From NCBI RefSeq assembly GCF_025127995.1, contig NZ_JAHLYP010000049.1, forward strand, positions 37,945-101,944: a DNA stretch of 64,000 bases, read 5' to 3'. Below, in pieces: positions 44,938 through 55,746 of the stretch. The translations under genes were made by a program, and so were the position numbers. Numbering within the stretch: the first letter of the stretch is position 1; each line of letters begins with the position of its first letter. A model generated the notes under the pieces. The model saw only the letters and a program-made list of their open reading frames with translations, had not been told where the DNA came from and searched no databases. This DNA comes from Synechococcus sp. CS-1332. GTDB lineage: Bacteria > Cyanobacteriota > Cyanobacteriia > PCC-6307 > Cyanobiaceae.

Positions 44938-45784
44938 GAAAACGGCCCCCAAGGGCCCTCAGGGTGGGCCCTCGCTGGGCGGGGGGGCAGTAGCGCCAGA
45001 GGATCGCCGCCACCGCCGGCAGATAGAGGTGGGACTTGGGATGGAAAAAAGTGAACAACAATCCCCGCAGGCTGCCCAGGGGCAAGCGCTTCTGTGCGGC
45101 GCCAAAGTCGTTGAGAACCACAATCGCCGGGGTCACCTTGGCGGCGATGCCTCGGCGGACCGCCCGCATCACCCACTCGGAATCAGCGTGGTAGTGGGGC
45201 AGCCAGACGGCGTCGTAGAGCCCGATGCGCCGAAAGACGTCCTGGCGGATCAGCACTCCGTTGCCGGGCATCGCCTCGGCCTCGAGCACCTCTGCCTGCG
45301 CCACGGCGGGATCCAGCTGGCTGGCCAGTTCGTCTTGATACGCCAGCCGCAGGAAGCGTTCCGTACCCCAGTCGGTGCTGGTGCCCAGCGCCCAGATCCG
45401 CCCAGGTTCGCCCAGCAGGTCGATGCGGCTGCCCAGGATGGCGCAGCTGTGCTGCTGGGCCACGGCCACCATCCGGGCCACGTAATCGGCTGAAACGACC
45501 GCGTCGTCGTTGATGGTCAGCACATAGTCGGTGCCGGCCGCCAGGGCCTGCCGTACGCCCCGGTTGGTGGCGCCAGCCCAGAAATCCCGATCCCCGGCCG
45601 CCACCACGGTCACCTGCGGGTGCTGCTGGCGGATTGCCGCCACCGTGCCGTCGCTGGAGTTGGCATCGACCACCACGATGCGCAGGGCGCCATAACTCTG
45701 GGCGGCCATGCGCTCGAGGAAACGCAGGCTGAGCTCGCGGCGGTTGCGGGTGGGCACCACGGCGGTGACCAGCGGCAGGCTCAT
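44921..45784 (-). CDS. GT2 family glycosyltransferase, coupled to uvrD
   Basis: A 287-residue GT-A enzyme with VTAVVPTRNRRELSLRFLER, IVVVDANSSDGT, DRDFWAGATNRGVRQAL, the DxD-like TINDDAVV and MPGNGVLIRQDVFRRIGLYD. These match GT2 glycosyltransferases that act on surface glycans. The start ATG overlaps the stop of the helicase gene (ATGA), so its translation is probably coupled to the helicase, an unusual partner. The 3' end overlaps the convergent GT2 gene by 17 bases. Donor and acceptor are unknown. Confidence 0.87.
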   Translation of the reverse strand: MSLPLVTAVVPTRNRRELSLRFLERMAAQSYGALRIVVVDANSSDGTVAAIRQQHPQVTVVAAGDRDFWAGATNRGVRQALAAGTDYVLTINDDAVVSADYVARMVAVAQQHSCAILGSRIDLLGEPGRIWALGTSTDWGTERFLRLAYQDELASQLDPAVAQAEVLEAEAMPGNGVLIRQDVFRRIGLYDAVWLPHYHADSEWVMRAVRRGIAAKVTPAIVVLNDFGAAQKRLPLGSLRGLLFTFFHPKSHLYLPAVAAILWRYCPPAQRGPTLRALGGRFLRMKP

Positions 45785-48174
45785 GCCGGTTCGATCGGGG
45801 CCAGGCGCGGATCGAGGATCTTCGGCCCCATGCCCTCGAACTTCACAGCGATGGAGGTCTTCTCACCGCTGCCGAACAGATGGGTGACGTGGCCTACGCC
45901 GAAGCTGCTGTGCCGCACCCGATCCCCGACCGCCCAGGCGGGGGCCGCGCTGCGGCGCCTCACCGCATTGGCGGGATTGCCGGCCGCCCCCCCGGCCGCC
46001 ACCCGCTGGCTGTCGTCGCGATCCACCCGCGTGAGCCGCTCCAACCGCTGCTCCCGTCGCAGGGCTGCACCGCCACTGCGGGGGATATCGCCCTGCAGCA
46101 GGGCTTCGGGCAGTTCGGAGAGAAACACCGAGGGCACCGCCGGCTCCCGCATGCCGCCCCAGAGCCGCCGTTCGCTGGCGTGGGAGAGGAACAAGCGTTC
46201 CTTGGCCCGGGTGATCCCCACGTAGCAGAGTCGTCGTTCCTCCTCGAGGGCGGCGGGGTCCTCCAAGGAGCGGTAGCTGGGGAACAGCCCCTGCTCCAGC
46301 CCCACCAGGAACACCACAGGAAACTCCAGCCCCTTGCTGGCATGCAGGGTCATCAGCGTGACCCGATTGGCCTCGGTGTCCTTGCTGTCGGCATCACTGG
46401 CCAGGGCAGCGGAAGCCAGGAACCCCTCCAGGGAGCCCTCCTCGTTCTCCTCCTGGTACTGGAGGGCCGCATTCACCAGTTCCTGCAGGTTGCGCCGCCG
46501 TTCCTCCGATTCGTCGTTGGCTTCAGCCAGCAACTCGGCCAGATAGCCGCTCTGCTCCATCACCCGCTGCACCAGCTCGGAGGGGGGAGCATCCTGCAGG
46601 CGGCGGCTCAGGTCGGAGATCAGCTCCTGGAACTGCAGCACCCCCCGGGCGGAACGGCCGGCGAGGGAGCGCACCGCCTCCGGATCGCTCACCACTTCCC
46701 ACAGGGGCAACCCCAGCTGGTTGGCCGCATCGGTGAGCCGCTCGATGGTGGTCTTGCCGATGCCCCGCCGCGGCACGTTCAGCACCCGCAGCAGGCTGAC
46801 GGTATCGGCCGGATTGACCAGCAGGCGCAGGTAGGCGAGCACATCCTTGATCTCGCGGCGGTCGTAGAAGCGCAGGCCCCCCACCACGATGTAGGGAAGC
46901 CCCCAGCGCACCAGCGACTCCTCCATGGCACGGGACTGGGCGTTGGTCCGATACAGCACGGCCATATCGCCCCAGCGCAGGTCGGGGTGAGCTGCCTCCA
47001 GCATCCGCATGCGGTGCACCACCGCCTCGGCCTCGGCGATCTCGTCGTCGCAGCGGGTGAGGCTGATGGGCTCGCCTTCGCCGCGGGTGGGGCGCAGCAC
47101 CTTGTCGATGCGCTCACTGTTGTGGGCGATCAGGGCATTGGCCGCCTCAAGGATCGTGGCCGTGGAGCGGTAGTTCTCCTCCAGCTTCACCATCGTGCCG
47201 GTGTCCCCGTCGATGGAGCCGTCGCCGAACTCCCTCTGGAAGCCCATCAGGATCGTGAAGTCGGCGGCTCGGAAGCTGTAGATGCTCTGGTCGGCGTCGC
47301 CTACCACGAACACCGAGCGTCCCTCCCAGTCGTCGAAGTTCTCGGGCGCCTGGCCGTTGGCGACCAGCAGCTTGATCAGGTCGTACTGGGTGCGGTTGGT
47401 GTCCTGGTATTCGTCCACCAGCACATGGCGGAAACGGCGGTGCCAGTAATGGCGGATCTGCTCGTTCTGCTGCAGCAACTGCACCGGCATCAACAGCAGG
47501 TCGTCGAAATCGAGGGCATTGTTGGCCGCCAGGGCACGGCGGTAGCGGCGATAGGCCTCGGCCTCGTGCTTGCCGCGGGGACCAGCGTGCTCCTCCTCGA
47601 GGCGCTCCGGCAGCCAGCCCTGGTTCTTGGCACTGCTGATCGCCCAGCGCACCTTCTTGGGCTCGAAACGCTTGGGATCGAGCTGCATCTCCTGGGTGAC
47701 AATCTCCTTGACCAGGCTCTGGGCGTCGCTCTCGTCGTAGATGGAGAACTGGCGCGTCCAGGTGAGTCCCTCGGGATCGCGGAATTTGTCGATGTCGAAG
47801 CGCAGCAGCCGGGCGAACAGGGCGTGGAAGGTGCCGATCCAGAGGTCCTTGATCACCTCGCGGTAGATGCGGCTGCGCAGCTGCTTCTGCTCACGGGCCG
47901 GCAGGGTGCTCCAGGGCTGGCCGAACTGGCTCTGGGCCAGACGCTGGGCCAGCAACACCTCCAGGCGCTCCTTCATCTCCCGGGCGGCCTTGTTGGTGAA
48001 GGTGACGGCCAGCACCTGGGCCGGATCCACCCCGTGGTGGCCGATCAGGTGGGCGATGCGGTGCGTGAGGGCCCGGGTCTTGCCGCTGCCGGCCCCGGCC
48101 ACCACCAACAGCGGACCGGTGTGGTGATCGACCGCCCGACGCTGGGCCTCGTTCAGACCGGCCAGAAAACTCAC
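45781..48174 (-). CDS. pcrA: ATP-dependent DNA helicase UvrD/PcrA
   Basis: A 797-residue superfamily 1A helicase that unwinds DNA 3' to 5' in nucleotide excision and mismatch repair. Walker A AGAGSGKT is at residues 26-33; further motifs are AVTFTNKAAREMKERL, VLVDEYQDTNRTQY, VFVVGDADQSIYSFR, LEENYRST, VTLMTLHASKGLEFPVVFL and LCYVGITRAKERL. The C-terminal region ends with VGDRVRHSSFGVGHV and IAVKFEGMGPKIL, the Tudor-like tail of PcrA. The downstream GT2 gene overlaps by 4 bases. Confidence 0.96.
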   Translation of the reverse strand: MSFLAGLNEAQRRAVDHHTGPLLVVAGAGSGKTRALTHRIAHLIGHHGVDPAQVLAVTFTNKAAREMKERLEVLLAQRLAQSQFGQPWSTLPAREQKQLRSRIYREVIKDLWIGTFHALFARLLRFDIDKFRDPEGLTWTRQFSIYDESDAQSLVKEIVTQEMQLDPKRFEPKKVRWAISSAKNQGWLPERLEEEHAGPRGKHEAEAYRRYRRALAANNALDFDDLLLMPVQLLQQNEQIRHYWHRRFRHVLVDEYQDTNRTQYDLIKLLVANGQAPENFDDWEGRSVFVVGDADQSIYSFRAADFTILMGFQREFGDGSIDGDTGTMVKLEENYRSTATILEAANALIAHNSERIDKVLRPTRGEGEPISLTRCDDEIAEAEAVVHRMRMLEAAHPDLRWGDMAVLYRTNAQSRAMEESLVRWGLPYIVVGGLRFYDRREIKDVLAYLRLLVNPADTVSLLRVLNVPRRGIGKTTIERLTDAANQLGLPLWEVVSDPEAVRSLAGRSARGVLQFQELISDLSRRLQDAPPSELVQRVMEQSGYLAELLAEANDESEERRRNLQELVNAALQYQEENEEGSLEGFLASAALASDADSKDTEANRVTLMTLHASKGLEFPVVFLVGLEQGLFPSYRSLEDPAALEEERRLCYVGITRAKERLFLSHASERRLWGGMREPAVPSVFLSELPEALLQGDIPRSGGAALRREQRLERLTRVDRDDSQRVAAGGAAGNPANAVRRRSAAPAWAVGDRVRHSSFGVGHVTHLFGSGEKTSIAVKFEGMGPKILDPRLAPIEPA

Positions 48175-48329
48175 AGACTCCGGCGCAGCAAACTCAATTT
48201 TGACGTTAGCAGCCCCGTTCCGTTCGATGTGCTGGCCGGATCAGATGCAGGACCAGTCAATAAAATAAGCAAGCCTCATTGCCTCGTTGAGAGTTCTGCA
48301 AAAGAGCCAACAAAGAAGACCCAGATCAA

Positions 48330-50165
48330 TCAACCAAGGGGGCTGGAAAGTCTGCGCTCAAAAGAAGCAAGATCATTGAACGTCTCTGAACGCTGTCGCA
48401 GCTGGTCGAAGGTACCGAACGCCTTGATTCGACCGGCTTCGAACTCAAAGATGCAATCGGAGCGCATCACGGTGGAGAGGCGATGGGCGATGACCACCAG
48501 GGTGCAGCGGCGTCCGATCACTTCGATGGCATCCATCACCTCGGATTCTGTCCGGTTGTCGAGCGCACTGGTGGCCTCATCCAGCACCAGGAACTTGGAG
48601 TTGCGATAGAAGGCGCGGGCCAGGGCCAGCCGTTGCCGCTGCCCCCCCGAAAGCCGGATGCCGTTGTCGCCGATCGGCGTGAAGAGACCAAGGGGAAGCT
48701 CGGCAACGATGTCGGCCAGCTGGGCCGCCTGCAGGGCCTCCCAGACCCGCATCTGATCGACCTCATCAACCTCCTCGGCAAAGGCGATGTTCTCGATGAT
48801 GTTGCTGTTGAGCAGATTGATCGCCTGGGGCACGTAAGCGCAGTTCGCCTGCCAGGCCGGCACATCGGCATCATCCACATCAATGCCATCGAGCTGGAGG
48901 GTGCCGGAGGTGGGGCGCAGCAAGCAGAGCAGCTGGTTGGCCGTTGTTGTCTTGCCGCTGCCAGTGGCCCCGACGAAGGCCACGCGGGAACCCACCGGGA
49001 TCGACATCGAGATGTCACGGAGGACATCAGCTTCGGTGCCGGGATACCGATAACTGATGGCCTTGAGGCGAATCACCCGTTTGGGCATCACGCCATCGGG
49101 GGAGGGAACCCCTGGAGAGCGAATGGTGAGCCGGGTCTCGGGAAGTTCGATCAGCTTGAGGGTTTCCTCCAGGTCGGGCAGCCCTGCCCGCAAAGAGGTG
49201 ATCGCCCGAAAACTATCCTGCAGGGGGGGAGTGAGTTTCAGGGAGGTAACAGCCACGGTGGCCAGAAATGGAATGATCTTCAACAGGGCGCCAGGATCGG
49301 GATTGGACAACAGAGGCAGCATCCCGGCCGCAAAAATCATCGTGATCCCGAGGGGTTCAATCAGCGCTCGAGGTGTCTCCGGCAACACGTCAGCCTTCCA
49401 GATGAACGGGATGGTCTCCCGGCCAGCTTCCTGATAGTGGCGCTCAAAATAGGGCTCGGAACCGGTGAGTTGAACGTCCAAAACGGTTCGCATCGATTCC
49501 GAAAGAATGGTGTTGGTTCGCATCTCAAGCAGGATCCTCTGTCGTGCCGCAAAGCGCAGGAAGGGGGTGATGGCTGTGGAGATCAGCAAGTAGCCGGCCA
49601 GAAGACCCAGGATCAACCCCACCGCCAGCAACTTGCCGACGAACAACATGCCTGCAGAAAGCAGCGCAATCACGAACACGCCACTAGCCAACTGCAGCAA
49701 AGGCAGCACAACGATGTCGGCGACGCGCGACACATTGATCAGTACCGTGGAGGAGATGTCTGCCTTCGATTCACTCAGAAAATAGACATAGGGCTGGGCG
49801 ATCAACTTGCGCTGAGCCATGTCGGAAAGATCACGCCAGATCGACGCCTTGAGCCGCAACTGGAAAGCTCGCAGCAGAAGTTTCGAGAGCGAGGAAAACC
49901 AGGCAGCCGCAACAAAGGCCACAACCAGAACCACCACCTTGACGCGGGGATCATCCGGTACCAGCCCTTCCCAGGGGATGGAGGGACGATTCTCCCCACC
50001 GACGACCACCGTGAACAGGCGCGCCACCAAGGCCACCACCACCAGATCGGCGATTCCGGCCAGAATCGCCAGGGGGATCAGCCGAATCAGCGCCCGCTTA
50101 CGGCGCTTCGGCAATTGGGCCAGAAGTCGCACCAAACTCTTGAAGGTTTGGCTTTTGCGAAACAT
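48330..50165 (-). CDS. ABC exporter (fused membrane and ATPase domains), flippase-like
   Basis: A 611-residue half-transporter with about six membrane helices in residues 20-320 and a C-terminal ATPase. Walker A GATGSGKT is at 399-406, the signature LSGGQRQRLALARAF follows, and Walker B is FLVLDEATSALD. The overall shape and the neighbours resemble lipid-linked oligosaccharide flippases of the PglK type and related exporters, so a surface-glycan substrate is the best guess; lipid or peptide export cannot be excluded. It lies between a glycosyltransferase gene (63 bases upstream) and the helicase gene on the same strand. Confidence 0.88.
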   Translation of the reverse strand: MFRKSQTFKSLVRLLAQLPKRRKRALIRLIPLAILAGIADLVVVALVARLFTVVVGGENRPSIPWEGLVPDDPRVKVVVLVVAFVAAAWFSSLSKLLLRAFQLRLKASIWRDLSDMAQRKLIAQPYVYFLSESKADISSTVLINVSRVADIVVLPLLQLASGVFVIALLSAGMLFVGKLLAVGLILGLLAGYLLISTAITPFLRFAARQRILLEMRTNTILSESMRTVLDVQLTGSEPYFERHYQEAGRETIPFIWKADVLPETPRALIEPLGITMIFAAGMLPLLSNPDPGALLKIIPFLATVAVTSLKLTPPLQDSFRAITSLRAGLPDLEETLKLIELPETRLTIRSPGVPSPDGVMPKRVIRLKAISYRYPGTEADVLRDISMSIPVGSRVAFVGATGSGKTTTANQLLCLLRPTSGTLQLDGIDVDDADVPAWQANCAYVPQAINLLNSNIIENIAFAEEVDEVDQMRVWEALQAAQLADIVAELPLGLFTPIGDNGIRLSGGQRQRLALARAFYRNSKFLVLDEATSALDNRTESEVMDAIEVIGRRCTLVVIAHRLSTVMRSDCIFEFEAGRIKAFGTFDQLRQRSETFNDLASFERRLSSPLG

Positions 50166-50228
50166 CTGGTCAGACTTTTGCCGAAATCGTACCCGTGCTC
50201 TCAGATGGGTCGCCCCGACGCCAGCCAG

Positions 50229-51263
50229 TCAATTCAGTGATCGCCACATGGCCCAAAAACGTCGCCACCACTGGTCGATGCGCAGGGCCAGCCGGGGAGG
50301 CGAACGCAAGGGCGGTGTCCCCTCCAGCAGCAGGTGGCTCCAGTGGGCGTCGATGGCCTCCAGGGCCGTGTGCCAGCGTTCCTGAAGCACGGGCTCGCTG
50401 CAGGCCTCCAGCAGGTTGGAGAGCCGCGCCGGCGGCGGCAGCCACGCCATCGGATCAGCCACCGCCGCCTGGATCCGCTCCAGGTCGTGCTCCAGGCTGC
50501 CGCACCCGATCTGGTGACCCACCACCCCAGGGTCAAGGCTGTCGGCCAGGGCATGGTTGAGACTGCTGAACACCACGCAGCCGCAGGCCAGGGCCTCCAG
50601 CGGCGGCAAGCCGAACCCCTCGCTCACCCCCCGCCCGCGCCAGTAGTCGGCGGAGTCGTAAAGCACCACAGCGGCACTGTTGAACAGATCGACCAGATCG
50701 TCCACCCAGCCGCTCTGGACCTCCACCCTCAGCCCCCGGCGGCGCAGGGCCGGCACCAGGTGCTGCAGGACATAGCGGCTGCTCTTGCGTTGCTGGACGA
50801 GCACGTCGATGGGCCGGCCGCAGCCAACGGGTGCCGCCCGGTTGCCCCGCTCCAGCCACTTGGAGTGCAGCGCATTGGGCACCAGGAACAGGGGGTTGCG
50901 GGGAGCCCGGTCGCCCCAGTAGCCGAGGGTGTTGCGGCTGACGGCCAACACCGGCACGCCAGGGGGCAGAGAGAATCCATAGCCGCTGCTGTGGGCGTGA
51001 TACGCCACCGGCCGCCCCCGCAAGCGACGCAGCTGGCCGGGCACGTCGAAGCCCCAGCTGACGATCCAGAGGGCCCCACCCGGCGCAGGCTCCCTGGCCA
51101 GCAGGTCGTCGAGGAAGGGGTGGTCGGGCTCCCGCTGCCGGTAGGTGACCACCTCGGTGGGCACCAGATCGGCCGTCAGCCGCGCCGTCTGCAACTCCAC
51201 CAGCAACCCGCCGCACCGGAAGCGGCCGGTGGTGCCGGGAAGCAGGAAACGGATCGGGCGCAC
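50229..51263 (-). CDS. Glycosyltransferase-like protein, GT-B fold
   Basis: A 344-residue protein. The N-terminus MRPIRFLLPGTTGRFRCGG and the segment VPVLAVSRNTLGYWGDRAP, FLVPNALHSKWLE, resemble GT-B glycosyltransferases. The C-terminal donor site is suggested by LYDSADYWRGRGVSEGFGLP and PLEALACGCVVFSSLNHAL. The central core is divergent. It follows heme oxygenase by 40 bases on the same strand and precedes the ABC exporter. The sugar is unknown, and it could be a poorly studied cyanobacterial branch. Confidence 0.78.
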   Translation of the reverse strand: MRPIRFLLPGTTGRFRCGGLLVELQTARLTADLVPTEVVTYRQREPDHPFLDDLLAREPAPGGALWIVSWGFDVPGQLRRLRGRPVAYHAHSSGYGFSLPPGVPVLAVSRNTLGYWGDRAPRNPLFLVPNALHSKWLERGNRAAPVGCGRPIDVLVQQRKSSRYVLQHLVPALRRRGLRVEVQSGWVDDLVDLFNSAAVVLYDSADYWRGRGVSEGFGLPPLEALACGCVVFSSLNHALADSLDPGVVGHQIGCGSLEHDLERIQAAVADPMAWLPPPARLSNLLEACSEPVLQERWHTALEAIDAHWSHLLLEGTPPLRSPPRLALRIDQWWRRFWAMWRSLN

Positions 51264-51303
51264 GCGGATCGGAGTGGCGGCGTCCGCCGCAGGCCTGGGA
51301 AAC

Positions 51304-52017
51304 CTAGGCGGGCACGGCCTCGGTGCTGCCCGCGCGGCTGCGGCGGGTGAGGAAGCCGAACAGCACCTTGCCGATCGCGGCCACCAGGTTGCCTTCCAGT
51401 TCCTGGAACATCTTCATGTTGCAGTGGAAGGCCTCGTTGGCCTCGGCCACGATCCGGTCGGCCATGGCCTGGTCGATGGGAAGGCTGTCGAGGGTGAGCC
51501 GGTAGGTGGCCTTGAAGGCCTTCTCGTCGTCGATGGCGTCGAATTCGTAGAAGCGCAAGCCATCGTGCTCACCCAGATTCATCGCCTTCTGGGCGATGTT
51601 CTTGAGGATCTGGCCTCCGGACAGGTCGCCGATGTAGCGGGTGTAATGGTGGCCCACAAGCAGTTCGGGACACTCCCGGCCCACCTGGTGCAGGCGGGCC
51701 ACATACTCCTGGGCACCAGGAGTGGCGCGGATCTGCTGCCGCCAATCGCCACCGAAATAGAAGGACAGATCCTGCTCTAGCGACTCGCGGCGATTCAGCT
51801 CCGGTGAGGCGATCGGACCGACGACGGGGTGGTCTGTGAGCTTGCCGATCTCCTCTTCCATGGCGCTGTAGACGAACCACAGGTCGGCCACCAGGGTGCG
51901 GTAGCTGGCCTTGTCGACGACTCCCTTGAGGAAACAGCTCACGAAACCGGTGTTCTCGGCCATCGTGTGGGCTTTCTTTGTTCCCTCACGGAGTTGGGAA
52001 GCAAGGGCGACGGGCAT
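51304..52017 (-). CDS. ho1: Heme oxygenase (biliverdin-producing)
   Basis: A 237-residue heme oxygenase, which opens heme to biliverdin IXalpha, the precursor of phycobilin pigments. The proximal heme ligand is His17 in LREGTKKAHTMAEN. The distal helix YTRYIGDLSGGQILKNIAQ is conserved. The ATG at 52017 is chosen because the open frame upstream is not conserved and extends across the next gene's 3' end. The enzyme links to phycobilisome and phytochrome chromophore supply. The conserved 150-residue gene upstream on the same strand ends about 76 bases before it. Confidence 0.95.
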   Translation of the reverse strand: MPVALASQLREGTKKAHTMAENTGFVSCFLKGVVDKASYRTLVADLWFVYSAMEEEIGKLTDHPVVGPIASPELNRRESLEQDLSFYFGGDWRQQIRATPGAQEYVARLHQVGRECPELLVGHHYTRYIGDLSGGQILKNIAQKAMNLGEHDGLRFYEFDAIDDEKAFKATYRLTLDSLPIDQAMADRIVAEANEAFHCNMKMFQELEGNLVAAIGKVLFGFLTRRSRAGSTEAVPA

Positions 52018-52093
52018 GGGATCGGAAGGCTGCGCGGGCAGACGATCCAAGGTAGGTGGGGCCTTCCGGGCTAGGCGCCAAGGTTGCGAAGGA

Positions 52094-52546
52094 TTACGCG
52101 GCCCGCGTCCCACGGGCCGACACGTCGCCGAAGAGATCGAACAGCTCACGGCAGATCTGTTGGAGGGCGCCAACCACCTCCACCGAGGGGAGATGGGACC
52201 CTGAGGGCTGCCAGTCCCCCACCGTGGCCAGGCGCCAACGCTCCGATTCATAGGTGAGCCCCCTGATCAGCACCCCCAGCAGCCGGGGTCGCTCGCCGGA
52301 TCCGGCCGGGGCCCGCTCCAGCCGGAGCTGCACCAGCAGCGAGCGGCACTGCAAGCGGGGACTCCAGCCGGGGAAATGGAAGGAGAGATCCACCGTCTCC
52401 CGCTCATCGAAGGCGCGGGTGAGGGGATCGTCCCGCCAGGGGGTGAGGTTGGCCCGGGCTGCAGGGAAATGCAGACGGAAGTGACCCACCACCGCGGCAA
52501 TCGCGGCTGCCAGTTCCACCGATCGGGCCTGGTCGGCCGCATTCAT
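52094..52546 (-). CDS. Conserved hypothetical protein (150 aa)
   Basis: A 150-residue protein from the ATG at 52546 ([20 protein letters not shown]). It has a helical N-terminus, a [20 protein letters not shown] strand region, a [20 protein letters not shown] stretch and a C-terminal [16 protein letters not shown] helix. There is no signal peptide, membrane helix or motif that I recognise. The position between icd and heme oxygenase fits a conserved cyanobacterial gene, but the function is unknown. An upstream in-frame start exists but would overlap the icd 5' region. Confidence 0.72.
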   Translation of the reverse strand: MNAADQARSVELAAAIAAVVGHFRLHFPAARANLTPWRDDPLTRAFDERETVDLSFHFPGWSPRLQCRSLLVQLRLERAPAGSGERPRLLGVLIRGLTYESERWRLATVGDWQPSGSHLPSVEVVGALQQICRELFDLFGDVSARGTRAA

Positions 52547-52616
52547 GCCGTTTCCCCTGAGCAGAAAGCCAATGTGGCCGAAACCTAGGCTCATCGGCGC
52601 GTTCCGTGCCGACTCC

Positions 52617-54047
<1,431 letters not shown>

Positions 54048-54309
54048 GGAGACGGGGACATCCGGTGTTCCCAACCAGCGCCCCAATGCACGATTAGCGT
54101 CTCATCGACGTACTCCATTCAAAGGATGCTGTCTCCACGGAGCTGGAAGTCCAAGGCGGCAGGAAAGGTGATCAAACTGCTGCCGAGACAAGGGCGTCCT
54201 TGTGGGGGAACCGATGACCTACCCGGGGGCCGGTGTGATGCACCAATTGTCGCGCCAGTGGGACGCCTGGTTCGGCGCCTTCTGCGACTGAGGGAAACCT
54301 CGCCCCACA
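54048..54309. other. Intergenic region icd-glcF, nothing recognised
   Basis: The 262 bases hold no convincing gene. A 72-codon frame from 54126 overlaps the glcF start and gives an Arg-rich product without family character. No clear hairpin terminator or promoter pair was found. Confidence 0.5.
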
Positions 54310-55713
54310 ATGGATCGCATGAGCCTTCCGTTCATCGCCGCTGACCCCTGCGTCCACTGCGGCTTCTGCCTCCCCACCTGCGCCAGTTACCGGGTGCTGG
54401 CGACCGAAATGGACTCCCCCCGGGGACGGATCCATGCCCTCAAGGCGATCGACGCCGGGGAGCTGGTGCTGGACGCCACGGTGGCCAAGCATTTCGACAG
54501 CTGCCTGGGCTGCTTCGCCTGCGTCACCGCCTGCCCGGCGGGCGTGCGCTACGACCAGCTGATCGAGACCATGCGGCCGAGGCTGAACGCGCCCGAGCTG
54601 CGCAATCCCGCGCAGCGGGCGTTCCGGCGGCTGATCTTCGCCCTGCTCCCCTACCCGCAGCGGCTGCGGGCATTGCTGGCACCCCTGCGGGCCTACGCCG
54701 GCACGCCCCTGCAGGCCCTGGCGCGCCGCTGCGGCCTCACCCGCCTGTTCGGGCCACAGGTCGCGGCGATGGAGAAGCTCCTGCCGCCGCTGCCGGCGCA
54801 GTCCTTCCGTGACGACTGGCCGGTGCTGGTGCCGGCCGTTGGCCCCCGCCGCCATCGGGTCGGGCTGGTGCTCGGCTGCGTCCAGCGGGTGTTTGAGCCG
54901 GGGGTGAACGCCGCCGCCATCCGGGTGCTGGCCGCCAACGGCATCGAGGTGGTGATCCCCCCCGACCAGGGCTGCTGTGGTGCCATGACCCACCACCAGG
55001 GGGAACTGGACCAGACCCGGGAGCTGGCCAGCGCCCTGGTGTCCAGTTTCGAGGCGGTGATCGGCCCGGGACGGCCGGCCGGGCCCGAACCCCTTGATGC
55101 CGTGCTGGTAGCCGCCTCGGGCTGTGGCCACACCATGAAGTCCTACGGGGAGATCCTCAGCAGCCGCCATCCCCTGCTGGGCACGGTGGCCGACATCCAG
55201 GAGTTCCTCGACGCGGTCGGGCTCAGCGACAGCTTCCAGGCGGAATTGCAACCGCTCCCGCACGACGACGGCACCCCCGCCAGTGCCGAGCGCCCCGTGC
55301 AGCTGGCCTACCACGATGCCTGCCACCAGCTCCACGGCCAGGGCCTGGCGGCCCAGCCCCGTCGCCTGCTGGGCCGGATCCCCCATGTGCGGATCCGCGA
55401 AGCCACCGAAGCCGGCGTCTGCTGCGGCAGTGCCGGCATCTACAACCTCGTGCAGCCCGAGGAGGCCGCCGAACTGGGCCGGATCAAGGCCGCGGATCTG
55501 AGCGGCACCGGGGCCCAGCTGGCCGTGAGCGCCAACATCGGCTGCACGCTCCAGATCCGCCAGGCCATGGAGGCTCAGCAGCGGCCGCTGCCGGTGCTCC
55601 ATCCGATCGAGCTGCTGGATCGCAGCTGGCAAGGTGGGCTGCAGACCGGCACCGGCCTGGGCGGGGATGAACCGCGAGACGTCACTCCAGGCCGTGAGGC
55701 TGAATCCGCCTGA
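54310..55713 (+). CDS. glcF: Glycolate dehydrogenase iron-sulfur subunit GlcF
   Basis: A 467-residue GlcF. Two [4Fe-4S] ferredoxin-type clusters are bound by CVHCGFCLPTC and CLGCFACVTACP in the first 80 residues. Two CCG-type cysteine-rich domains follow, with DQGCCGAMTHHQGE and AYHDACHQLHGQG, GVCCGSAGIYN. With GlcD and GlcE it oxidises photorespiratory glycolate to glyoxylate. glcE lies about 5 kb downstream in this window; glcD is not seen. An ATG three codons later (MSLPF) is an equally good start. The C-terminus carries a short unconserved tail. Confidence 0.94.
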   Translation: MDRMSLPFIAADPCVHCGFCLPTCASYRVLATEMDSPRGRIHALKAIDAGELVLDATVAKHFDSCLGCFACVTACPAGVRYDQLIETMRPRLNAPELRNPAQRAFRRLIFALLPYPQRLRALLAPLRAYAGTPLQALARRCGLTRLFGPQVAAMEKLLPPLPAQSFRDDWPVLVPAVGPRRHRVGLVLGCVQRVFEPGVNAAAIRVLAANGIEVVIPPDQGCCGAMTHHQGELDQTRELASALVSSFEAVIGPGRPAGPEPLDAVLVAASGCGHTMKSYGEILSSRHPLLGTVADIQEFLDAVGLSDSFQAELQPLPHDDGTPASAERPVQLAYHDACHQLHGQGLAAQPRRLLGRIPHVRIREATEAGVCCGSAGIYNLVQPEEAAELGRIKAADLSGTGAQLAVSANIGCTLQIRQAMEAQQRPLPVLHPIELLDRSWQGGLQTGTGLGGDEPRDVTPGREAESA

Positions 55714-55746
55714 CGATCAGGTGCCGCGGGCGTCAACGCTGCTGGC

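Noticed and set aside
45880..48609. Plus-strand open frame of about 900 codons opposite the helicase
   Set aside because: It is antisense to a helicase with every SF1 motif; composition is typical of a third-position GC shadow.
54126..54344. 72-codon frame between icd and glcF
   Set aside because: It overlaps the glcF start, the product is Arg-rich and featureless, and no ribosome site is evident.
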